Under the pieces are notes generated by a model. That model made no database searches, was not told where the DNA came from, and worked only from the letters and a program-made list of their open reading frames with translations. The position numbers were made by a program, and so were the translations under genes. This document shows positions 8,055-15,419 of a stretch of 64,000 nucleotides of DNA, piece after piece; within the stretch, counting starts at the first letter, position 1, and every line of letters starts with the position of its first letter. Origin of the DNA: an uncultured Burkholderiaceae bacterium (lineage in GTDB: Bacteria > Pseudomonadota > Gammaproteobacteria > Burkholderiales > Burkholderiaceae); contig CALMPB010000156.1 of the NCBI GenBank assembly GCA_937871985.1, positions 1 through 64,000 of the forward strand, read 5' to 3'.

Positions 8055-8786
8055 CTAGACGCTTAAATACGCGCGTCGGACTTCGTCGTTGGCCGCCAGC
8101 TCTTCCATGGAGGCCTGGTAGCGGATCTGGCCTTTTTCCAGCACATAGGCCCTGTCCGAGACCAGTTCGGCAAAATGCATGTTCTGCTCGGAAAGCAGAA
8201 TGCTCACGCCTTGCTGCTTGAGCTCGATGATCATGTTCGCCATTTGCTCGACGATGAGCGGAGCCACGCCTTCAGAGGGCTCGTCCAGCAATACCAGATA
8301 CGGATTGCCCATGAGCGCCCTGGCCACCGTGAGCATCTGCTGTTCGCCGCCGCTCATGCGCCCGCCGGGACGCAAGGGCATCTCGCCCAGGTTGGGGAAC
8401 AGCGCAAACAGCCGTTCGGGCGTCCATTGCGGCGCCGCCGTGCCGTCGTCCCAGGTACGCGCCGGCTGCCGGCCCACGGCCAGGTTCTCCATGACGGTAA
8501 GTTCGGTGAAGACGCGGCGATCTTCAGGCACGAAGGCCAGACCCATGCGCGCCGCGTGATGCGGTTCGCTGCGCGAGATATCATTGCCCAGGAAAGAGAT
8601 ATTGCCGCGCCTCTTGTCCAGCATGCCCATCAGGGCCTTCAATGTGGTGGACTTGCCCGCGCCGTTGCGGCCCATCAGGGCCACGACCTCGCCACGCTGC
8701 ACGTGCAGGTCGAGGTCGAACAGAATCTGGGCCGCACCGTACCAGGCGGCAAGCCCTTTTGCCTCGAGCAAGGTTTGAGTGGTCAT
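8055..8786 (-). CDS. livF: Branched-chain-type ABC transporter ATP-binding protein LivF
   Basis: ATPase subunit, 243 residues. Walker A GRNGAGKST is at 39-47, the signature MSGGEQQM is near 145, and Walker B LVLLDEPSEGVAP follows. The short helical region and EQNMHFAELVSDRAYVLEKGQI segment mark the LivF rather than LivG branch. It overlaps the livG stop by 4 bases (ATGA), indicating translational coupling. It is the last gene of the receptor/permease-fusion/livG/livF operon. Substrate specificity is set by the receptor and is not known. Confidence 0.92.
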   Translation of the reverse strand: MTTQTLLEAKGLAAWYGAAQILFDLDLHVQRGEVVALMGRNGAGKSTTLKALMGMLDKRRGNISFLGNDISRSEPHHAARMGLAFVPEDRRVFTELTVMENLAVGRQPARTWDDGTAAPQWTPERLFALFPNLGEMPLRPGGRMSGGEQQMLTVARALMGNPYLVLLDEPSEGVAPLIVEQMANMIIELKQQGVSILLSEQNMHFAELVSDRAYVLEKGQIRYQASMEELAANDEVRRAYLSV

Positions 8787-9559
8787 GCCGGCTCCTTTAC
8801 CGCTTTCTTTTCAAATGTCTTGCCGGTGCCGAAATACACTTCCTGCACCTTGGGATGATCGCGCAGCTCCAGCGGCTTGCCTTCGGCGATGAGCCTGCCG
8901 CGCGCCAGCACGATCATACGGTCGGCGTAGGCGAACACCACGTCCATGCTGTGTTCGGTGAACAGCACGGCCATGCCGCGCTCGATGACCAGCTTCTTGG
9001 TCAGGGCCATGAGGTCGTTGCGCTCTTTGGGCGCCATGCCGGCGGTAGGCTCGTCCATGAGCAGCAGCTTGGGATTGTTGGCGATGGCAATCGCCAGCTC
9101 CACACGCTTTACATCGCCGTAGGCCAGCACGCTGCAAGGCCGGTCGGCCTGGGCCGCCATGCCCACCTGATCCAGCAAGTCCATGGCCTCGTCCCGCTTG
9201 TAGGCGGACGCGCGGCGCCAGGTGGACAACAGCTTGCTGTCGGCCGACAACAAAGCCATCTGCACGTTTTCTATCGCCGTCAACGACGCGAAGGTCTCGG
9301 CGATTTGAAAGGTGCGGCCCACGCCCAGCTTCCAGATGCTGCGCGGGGGCAGGCCCACCAGTTCGTGGTTGCCCAGCTTGATGGAACCGCTATCGGCCTT
9401 GAGCTGGCCATTGACCATGTTGAAGGTCGTGGACTTGCCCGCGCCGTTAGGCCCGATAAGAGCCAGCAGCTCGCCGGCCGGCAGCTCGAAATTGATGCCG
9501 TCCACGGCCCGGACGCCGCCGAAGGACTTGCCCAGGCCCGATACTTTCAGCAAGCTCAT
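8783..9559 (-). CDS. livG: Branched-chain-type ABC transporter ATP-binding protein LivG
   Basis: ATPase subunit, 258 residues, with Walker A GPNGAGKST near residue 37, Walker B LLLMDEPTAGMAP and the switch histidine in FTEHSMDVVFAYADR. In place of LSGGQ it has LAYGDVKRVELAIAI, a variant typical of many Liv-type ATPases in Burkholderiales. It overlaps both neighbours by ATGA. It forms a heterodimer with LivF under the LivH-LivM permease. Confidence 0.92.
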   Translation of the reverse strand: MSLLKVSGLGKSFGGVRAVDGINFELPAGELLALIGPNGAGKSTTFNMVNGQLKADSGSIKLGNHELVGLPPRSIWKLGVGRTFQIAETFASLTAIENVQMALLSADSKLLSTWRRASAYKRDEAMDLLDQVGMAAQADRPCSVLAYGDVKRVELAIAIANNPKLLLMDEPTAGMAPKERNDLMALTKKLVIERGMAVLFTEHSMDVVFAYADRMIVLARGRLIAEGKPLELRDHPKVQEVYFGTGKTFEKKAVKEPA

Positions 9560-11580
9560 GGCTGCGCCTCCTTGACTTGTATGCGATCGATATGGACGGC
9601 GCTTTCCATGGCCTGGATGCGCCCGTCCTTCCCTTGCGAGCCGGCCGGCTCATGCCCATGCGGCCGGCCTGGGCCTCTGTTCTTTGTGCGGTCTTTCGCC
9701 CTGGCGCAGAGGTTTTCGCACAGCAGCTTGAGGGTGCCGGCGATACCTTGGGGGAACAGCAGCACCAGCAGCAAGATGATTCCGCCCAGCACGGCCCGCC
9801 AATAATCGGTATCGCGCGACACGATGTCATGCAGCCATGTAAACGACACGGCGCCGACGATGGGCCCAACCAAGGTTTGCATACCGCCCAGCAGCACCAT
9901 GACCAGCCCGTCTATGGATTTGTTCACATGCAGGGTTTCGGGCGAGATACTGCCCTTGGAAAAAGCGAACAACGTGCCCGCCAGACCCGCCGCGATGCCG
10001 GCAATGACAAAGCCGTACCAGTGAATACGCTTGACGTTGATGCCGATGGCATCGGCGCGCAGGAACGAGTCGCGTCCGGCCCGCATGGCATAGCCAAACG
10101 GCGAAAACAGGATGCGGCGCAGCCATAGCGCGGCGCCCAGTACCAGCACCAGCGTCACGTAGTAGTAGACGGTTTTATCGGACAGCCAGGCCGCGGGCCA
10201 GACTCCGGTCAGGCCGTTGCTGCCGCCGGTGAAATCATCCCATTGATAGCAAATGGCCCACGTTATTTGCGCCACCGCAAGGGTAAGCATGGCCAGGTAC
10301 ACCCCCGACAAACGCACGCAGAACCAGCCATACACCAGGGCCCCTATACCGGCCACCAGGGGCGCGACGATAAAGGTAAGTTCCATGGGCATGCCCAGCG
10401 ATTTCACCAGCAAGGCCGCCGCATAGGCGCCCAGGCCGAAGTAGGCGGCATGGCCGAACGAATGCATGCCGCCCGGCCCCATGATGAAGTGCAGGCTGAC
10501 CGCGAACAATACGGCCACCAGAAGATCGATGAACAGCACCGTCATGTAGGGCATCTGCACGGTAAGGGCCGGCAGGGCCACCAACAACAGCACACAGGCC
10601 GTCGCGCCCAGCTTGAACCTGCGGGTGGCCGGACGCAGGGGCTCTTCGCCGTCGGAGGCATTGTGCCGCACCGCCTGGGCCTTGCCGAACAAGCCCCAGG
10701 GCCGAATGATGAGCACCACCGCCATGACCAGGAATTCCACCCCCAGCGTCAGCTTGGTAAATGAAAGGCTGAACCCGAGGATCTCGACTACGCCCAGCCA
10801 GACACAGACTGCCTTGATCTCGGCGATAAGCAAGGCCGCGACGTAAGCACCGGTAATGGAACCCATGCCGCCCACCACCACAATGACGAATGCGGCGCCG
10901 ATGATCTGAATGTCCATTTCAAGGTTGGCCGGTTCGCGCGGCAATTGCAGCGCGCCGCCGAATGCGGCCAGCAGTGCACCCAGGGCGAACACGGCGGTGA
11001 ACAGCCAGGCCTGGTTGATGCCCAGAGCGCTGACCATGCCGCGGTCTTGCGTTGCCGCCCGCACCAGGGTACCCCAATGCGTTTTGGTAAGCAGCAGCCA
11101 AAGCAGGCCCAGCACCACCGGCCCGATGACGATAAGGAACAGGTCGTAGGTGGGAAACAGCCGGCCGAAGATCGAGACCGCCCCATCCAGGCCGGGCGCC
11201 CTGGGGCCCAGCAGCTCTTCGGGCCCCCAATACCAAAGCACGGCATCGCGCAGCACCAGAGCCACGGCAAACGTGGCCAGCAACTGGAATAGCTCGGGAG
11301 CATGATAGATACGGCGCAACAGCACCATTTCGATCAGTCCGCCAAGTATGCCCACCGCCACGGCGGCCAACACAATGGCAGGCCAGAAGCCGATGGAGTT
11401 TTCCAGCGTCATGACGAGCGAATACGCCACGTAGATGCCGACCATGTAGAACGAACCATGAGCGAAATTGACGATGCGCGTCACGCCGAAGATCAACGAC
11501 AGGCCGGCCGCCACCATGAACAGCGACGATGCGCCGGCCAGGCCGTTGAGTAGCTGTACGATAAAGCCCGAGAAATCCAT
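9556..11580 (-). CDS. Fused LivH-LivM permease of a branched-chain-type ABC transporter
   Basis: One uninterrupted frame of 674 residues joins both permease subunits. Residues ~1-295 are LivH-like (GLSLIFGVTRIVNFAHGSFY, then FVIVVVGGMGSITGAYVAAL). Residues ~325-625 are LivM-like (FIMGPGGMHSFGHAAYFGLG, VNKSIDGLVMVLLGGMQTL). The junction is a short charged loop (KAQAVRHNASDGEEPLRPATRR). A hydrophilic tail of about 50 residues follows the last helix. Most Liv systems encode these as two proteins; a pseudo-dimeric single chain fixes the 1:1 stoichiometry. It follows the receptor gene after a 71-base gap with a hairpin and overlaps livG by 4 bases. Confidence 0.9.
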   Translation of the reverse strand: MDFSGFIVQLLNGLAGASSLFMVAAGLSLIFGVTRIVNFAHGSFYMVGIYVAYSLVMTLENSIGFWPAIVLAAVAVGILGGLIEMVLLRRIYHAPELFQLLATFAVALVLRDAVLWYWGPEELLGPRAPGLDGAVSIFGRLFPTYDLFLIVIGPVVLGLLWLLLTKTHWGTLVRAATQDRGMVSALGINQAWLFTAVFALGALLAAFGGALQLPREPANLEMDIQIIGAAFVIVVVGGMGSITGAYVAALLIAEIKAVCVWLGVVEILGFSLSFTKLTLGVEFLVMAVVLIIRPWGLFGKAQAVRHNASDGEEPLRPATRRFKLGATACVLLLVALPALTVQMPYMTVLFIDLLVAVLFAVSLHFIMGPGGMHSFGHAAYFGLGAYAAALLVKSLGMPMELTFIVAPLVAGIGALVYGWFCVRLSGVYLAMLTLAVAQITWAICYQWDDFTGGSNGLTGVWPAAWLSDKTVYYYVTLVLVLGAALWLRRILFSPFGYAMRAGRDSFLRADAIGINVKRIHWYGFVIAGIAAGLAGTLFAFSKGSISPETLHVNKSIDGLVMVLLGGMQTLVGPIVGAVSFTWLHDIVSRDTDYWRAVLGGIILLLVLLFPQGIAGTLKLLCENLCARAKDRTKNRGPGRPHGHEPAGSQGKDGRIQAMESAVHIDRIQVKEAQP

Positions 11581-11610
11581 ACTGTCCGCCGCTATTCAAT
11601 TCAGGAAATG

Positions 11611-11629
11611 CCCGCATTGGCAATGCGGG
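11611..11629 (-). other. Intercistronic hairpin between receptor and permease genes
   Basis: CCCGCATTG and CAATGCGGG are complementary 9-base arms around a single base, giving a practical 8-bp stem with a 3-base loop. It lies between the receptor stop and the permease start. No strong U-run follows on the minus strand, so partial termination or protection of the upstream receptor message is more likely than full termination; this would keep receptor in excess, as is common for such operons. Confidence 0.5.
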
Positions 11630-11651
11630 GCTTTGTGCTGCTTCACGGCTG

Positions 11652-12866
11652 CTAATCGGCCTTGCGCATCTGGCGAACTTCTTCATCGCTAGGCTGCAGC
11701 TTCTCGCCGTCGATGTATTCGCCGCTGGGCATCGCGCCCTTGCCGTCCTTTACCACCAGGCGGCCCACATGTATGCCCCAGGTCGCCTGATTGTCGATGG
11801 GACGGAAATGCATCTTGCCGAACGGAGTTTCAAACTCCAGCCCCTTGAACGCCTTGATCATGGCTTCGGTATCGGTGGAACCGGCTTTGGTGATGCCGGC
11901 GGCCAGAGCTTGAACGGTGGCGTAGCCGATGACCGAATTCAGGCGCGGATAGTCGTGATATTTTTTTTCATAGGCGTCGATGAACGCTTTGTGCTCGGGG
12001 ATATCGATGCTCGTGTAGGGGTAGCCGGTTACGAACCAGCCATCGGGCGCATCGCCACGCAATGGATCCAGATACTCGGGTTCGCCGGTCAGCAGGCTGA
12101 CCACCTCGCGATTCTTGAACAAGCCGCGGGTTTTGCCTTCGCGGGCGAACTTGGTCAGATCCGGCCCGAACAGCACATTGAAAATGGCGTCGGGCTTGGC
12201 GTCTTCCAGGGCCTGCACCACGGGGCCGGCATCCAGCTTGCCGAACGGCGTGGCCTGATCGGCAACGAATTCGACGTCCGGCTGAAGCTTCTTGAGTTCG
12301 GTCTTGAAAGCTTCCACGGCGGCCTGGCCGTATTCGTAATTCGGGTAGATAAGCGCCCAGCGCTTTTTGTGCATTTTGGCGGCGGCGGGCGCAACCGATG
12401 CAGCCAGGGCATGCGTGCCAGCGCGCAGGCGATAGGTGTAGCGATTGCCGTCCTGCCAGACGACCTTATCGCTCAGCGGCCCGGAAGCCAAGAAGAACAC
12501 TTTACGCTGCTTGGCGAAATCGGCCACGGCCAAACCGACGTTCGACAGGGTAACGCCAGCCAGCACATCGACCTTGTCGCGAGAGATCAACTCTTCGGCG
12601 ATGCGCACGGCATCGCCGGCATTGGCGTTGTCGTCGCGGAAAATGGTTTGCAGCTTCTTGCCCAGCACGCCGCCGGCGGCGTTGATCTGTTCTTGCGCCA
12701 GCTCCCAGCCCTTCTTGTACGGCCCAAGATTGGCCGGCAAGGTCTTGTAGCTGTTCAGCTCACCGATAAGAATGGTGTCTTTCGATTGCGCCAGAGCGGT
12801 ATTGGCACAGAACCCTGCTGTCATCGCCATCGCCACCGCGACGGTCATTTGCTTCAAGTATTTCAT
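11652..12866 (-). CDS. ABC transporter substrate-binding protein, LivK family
   Basis: Periplasmic receptor of 404 residues, first gene of the operon. The signal peptide spans about residues 1-26 (MKYLKQMTVAVAMAMTAGF, cleavage after ALA). The body has the type I periplasmic-binding fold of the Leu/Ile/Val and amide receptor family, with GELNSYKTLPANLGPYKKGW in place of the usual GPLTG start and NVLFGPDLTKFAREGKTRG inside. A GGAGTGCAGT ribosome-binding site precedes the ATG. The divergence at the ligand loop suggests a non-amino-acid ligand, possibly an aromatic or organic acid (inference). Confidence 0.88.
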   Translation of the reverse strand: MKYLKQMTVAVAMAMTAGFCANTALAQSKDTILIGELNSYKTLPANLGPYKKGWELAQEQINAAGGVLGKKLQTIFRDDNANAGDAVRIAEELISRDKVDVLAGVTLSNVGLAVADFAKQRKVFFLASGPLSDKVVWQDGNRYTYRLRAGTHALAASVAPAAAKMHKKRWALIYPNYEYGQAAVEAFKTELKKLQPDVEFVADQATPFGKLDAGPVVQALEDAKPDAIFNVLFGPDLTKFAREGKTRGLFKNREVVSLLTGEPEYLDPLRGDAPDGWFVTGYPYTSIDIPEHKAFIDAYEKKYHDYPRLNSVIGYATVQALAAGITKAGSTDTEAMIKAFKGLEFETPFGKMHFRPIDNQATWGIHVGRLVVKDGKGAMPSGEYIDGEKLQPSDEEVRQMRKAD

Positions 12867-12952
12867 ACTGCACTCCTGGCTCGAGACTGGCCGGCATCGA
12901 CAACGCTGGCCTTGTGGATACTCAACCCGGGCTTGGACAGCCCCGGAATAAA

Positions 12953-12968
12953 TGTAGTGGTGACTACA
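12953..12968. promoter_or_regulatory. Candidate operator of the livK-type operon
   Basis: TGTAGT and ACTACA are perfect inverted 6-bp arms with a 4-base spacer, 87-102 bases upstream of the receptor start. A further TGTAGT half-site follows at 12975-12980. The arrangement fits a dimeric regulator; which one cannot be told. Confidence 0.4.
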
Positions 12969-13222
12969 ATAGTATGTAGTGAACGCTAAAAAATACTAAG
13001 GGAAAATTCCACCATGCGCAATGTGGGTTCTCCCGGAAGCAAAGTATTTTTCCAGGAATTCATGTAACAATTTGAAATTTAAACCAACGGAAACCCAATA
13101 AAAATGGGCCTTTCTGCTGTAACAGACAGAGCCTGCCAAGGCGGCTAAGTAGTTACCCTAGGCTTGTGGGAGAGCTGAATTCCGTGCACTAAAGCCGTGC
13201 GAAAGCCGGTGCAAAATGTGAT

Positions 13223-13244
13223 TTTTTTAGTGCCCACTAAAAAA
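13223..13244. promoter_or_regulatory. AT-rich 22-bp near-palindrome
   Basis: TTTTTTAGTG and CACTAAAAAA flank CC. It sits 38 bases beyond the xdhC stop. The T-run precedes and the A-run follows on either strand, which is the wrong order for an intrinsic terminator, so a protein-binding site is as plausible. Role unknown. Confidence 0.3.
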
Positions 13245-13281
13245 TTGGATGGCGAGCTGCGGCCTATCCGGGAGATGTCGC

Positions 13282-14334
13282 CTAAATGGCGCACACCTGA
13301 TCCGCGCCTGAAGAAGGAATGCCGCCATTGTTTTTGGCCCGGGCCACATCCATGTCGCGCGGCAAGGTTACGCCGTTCTTGACCGCCAGCACTTCGGCCA
13401 TGATGCTGACCGCGATTTCGGACGGTGTCTTGCTGCCTATGTAAATGCCAATGGGGCCGCGCAAGCGTGCCAAGGACTCTTCGGTCTGATCGAAGTATTC
13501 GATAAGCCGTTCGCGCCGCAAGGCGTTGTTGCTGCGCGAGCCGATGGCGCCCACGTAGAAGGCCTCGGTTTCAAGCGCTTCCAGCAAGGCCAGGTCGTCC
13601 AGCTTCGGGTCGTGGGTAAGGGCGATGATGCAGCTGCGCCGGTCGGCCTTGAATTCGCGTACCACATCGTCGGGCATTTCAGCCACCACACATACCCCCG
13701 CCACCGACCAGCTGGCGCGGTATTCTTCGCGTGGATCGCACACCATAACGGTAAAGCCGTTGAACAAGGCCATGGTGGCCAGGTATTCCGTCAATTGCCC
13801 CGCGCCGATCAGCAGCATGCGGTATTCGGGACCGAAGGTATTGACCAGTTCGGTTTCCGAGACGGACAACTCGGAGGGTTGGCCGGTCGGCTCCTGGAAC
13901 ACGCTGCCGTCGGACAAGCGCACGATGCGCCGCATCAGCTTGCCGGCTTCGAGCTCCGCCACCAATTGCGCCAGGGCCTGCGCATCGGCATCGTATTCGA
14001 TAAGCAGTTCCAGCGTTCCCCCACAGGGCAGGCCGAACCGGTGAGCTTCATCGGCCTTGATGCCGTACCGCAGGAAGGCCGGCACGCCCGTGGGCATTCT
14101 GGATGGATTTCCGGCGCCCGCATACGCTTGCGAATAGCGATAGATAAGGTCGTCTTCGATGCAACCGCCCGACACCGACCCCACGACAGTACCGTCTTCG
14201 CACAAAGCCATGATGGAACCTATGGGCCGCGGCGAAGAGCCCCAGGTGCGCACAACCGTCGCCAACAGCGCCCGCTTGCCGGCCTGTCGCCAATCGCGCA
14301 AAGTTCTTAAGACAACAAGATCCAGATTTTCCAT
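13282..14334 (-). CDS. xdhC: XdhC family protein (molybdenum-cofactor enzyme maturation)
   Basis: A 350-residue cytosolic protein in two parts. Residues ~1-75 are the XdhC/CoxI domain (TVVRTWGSSPRPIGSIMAL, GSVSGGCIEDDLI). Residues ~175-330 are the XdhC Rossmann domain (MLLIGAGQLTEYLA, VCDPREEYRASW, ALTHDPKLDDLALLEALET). In xanthine dehydrogenase and CO dehydrogenase systems such proteins insert or sulfurate the molybdenum cofactor. No molybdoenzyme subunit is encoded nearby, so it is a stand-alone copy acting on an enzyme encoded elsewhere. It is preceded on the minus strand by the exported methyltransferase gene, 105 bases away. Confidence 0.85.
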   Translation of the reverse strand: MENLDLVVLRTLRDWRQAGKRALLATVVRTWGSSPRPIGSIMALCEDGTVVGSVSGGCIEDDLIYRYSQAYAGAGNPSRMPTGVPAFLRYGIKADEAHRFGLPCGGTLELLIEYDADAQALAQLVAELEAGKLMRRIVRLSDGSVFQEPTGQPSELSVSETELVNTFGPEYRMLLIGAGQLTEYLATMALFNGFTVMVCDPREEYRASWSVAGVCVVAEMPDDVVREFKADRRSCIIALTHDPKLDDLALLEALETEAFYVGAIGSRSNNALRRERLIEYFDQTEESLARLRGPIGIYIGSKTPSEIAVSIMAEVLAVKNGVTLPRDMDVARAKNNGGIPSSGADQVCAI

Positions 14335-14439
14335 TGTGGCGCTCCATCATTGCCGACCGCCACATCATGCACGGGGCCGGCGGCGCCGCTGCCCACAAAG
14401 AACTCGAAAACGCAAAAGGAAACGACGCTACCCCTTAGT

Positions 14440-15243
14440 TTACGGCTTAACAAAGCGTAATGTCATGCGGTCGCTTTCGCCGATGGCCTGGTATTTGGCA
14501 TGGTCGACGTCCTTGTTGCGGTAGGTGGGCGGCAACGCCCAGACGCCGTTGGGGTGGTCGGCCGTGTCCTTGGGGTTGGCGTTGATTTCCGATTTGGCGG
14601 CCAGCTTGAACCCCACGCTTTCGATCAGTTTGATGACATACGCTTCGTGCACGTAGCCGGTGCTGGCCTTGGAATCTTGCGCCATGCCGGCCGGCAGACG
14701 ATGCTCGGCCACGCCCAGCACGCCGCCATGCTTCAAGGCATCGTAGGCGCTTTTGAAGACTTTTTTCGCATTGTCGTCGCCCTGCGCAATCCAGTTATGG
14801 ATGTTGCGGAAGGTCAGCACCATGTCCACGCTGCCCGCGGGCGCGTAATCCAGGTGCTGCGGGGGCTCGAAGACCTCGACATCGACTTTGCCGAACAGCG
14901 CCGGATTCGCGGCCATCTTGTTGCGAAAACTGCGGGCATAGCCGCGCAGATGCTCGTCGGACGAGTCCGGCGAATAGGAGCCCGCAATGTATTTGCCCTT
15001 GTCGCGCAGGTAGGGCGCCAGGATTTCGGTATACCAGCCGCCGCCGGGCGACAATTCGACCACCGTCATGGTGGGCTTGATACCGAAGAACATCAGCGTT
15101 TCGTAGGGATGGCGCGCGGCGTCGCGCTGCACGTAGGCCGGCGTGCGCTGGCTGCTGGCGATGGCCGCCTTGAGCGCTTCGTCGGCGTGGGCGGCGCCCA
15201 CCAGGCACACCGCCAGCGCGCCCGCCAGAAATAATCGCTTCAT
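14440..15243 (-). CDS. Exported SAM-dependent methyltransferase-like protein
   Basis: A 267-residue protein with a clear signal peptide (MKRLFLAGALAVCLVGAAHA, residues 1-20) followed by a class I methyltransferase fold. Motif I appears as VVELSPGGGWYTEILAPYL near residue 62, and the strand-4 region as VDMVLTFRNIHNW. The family is known in proteobacteria as predicted methyltransferases with leader peptides. SAM is cytosolic, so either the domain works before export, uses another ligand, or no longer methylates. It is flanked by cphA and xdhC on the same strand but with gaps over 100 bases, so cotranscription is uncertain. Confidence 0.75.
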   Translation of the reverse strand: MKRLFLAGALAVCLVGAAHADEALKAAIASSQRTPAYVQRDAARHPYETLMFFGIKPTMTVVELSPGGGWYTEILAPYLRDKGKYIAGSYSPDSSDEHLRGYARSFRNKMAANPALFGKVDVEVFEPPQHLDYAPAGSVDMVLTFRNIHNWIAQGDDNAKKVFKSAYDALKHGGVLGVAEHRLPAGMAQDSKASTGYVHEAYVIKLIESVGFKLAAKSEINANPKDTADHPNGVWALPPTYRNKDVDHAKYQAIGESDRMTLRFVKP

Positions 15244-15419
15244 GATTCCGTCTCCTGTGATTGCCGGGCTTTCTGCTTCCGGAAAATGGAAGGCCGAAGG
15301 CCGCCGCGGCGGGACATATGTTCCGCCGCCTCGAGGTTATGGATCACAGAATAGCAAAAAAGAACGGGAATCCGCACGCGGCATGGGCTTGCGCCCGCCT
15401 GCCGCTCCTTTGCACGACG

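Larger units (their letters stand above)
12867..13281. other. 415-base intergenic region upstream of the livK-type operon
   Basis: No credible gene: an open frame of 61 codons at 13197-13382 overlaps the xdhC end and has no recognisable content. The segment holds the TGTAGT/ACTACA inverted repeat near the receptor gene and the AT-rich palindrome at 13223-13244 near the xdhC end. The stretch at 12970-13110 is AT-rich and is the likely promoter and leader of the transporter operon. Confidence 0.5.

Noticed and set aside
13197..13382. 61-codon plus-strand frame overlapping the xdhC end
   Set aside because: Overlaps a conserved gene, has no start signal, and its translation shows no recognisable content.
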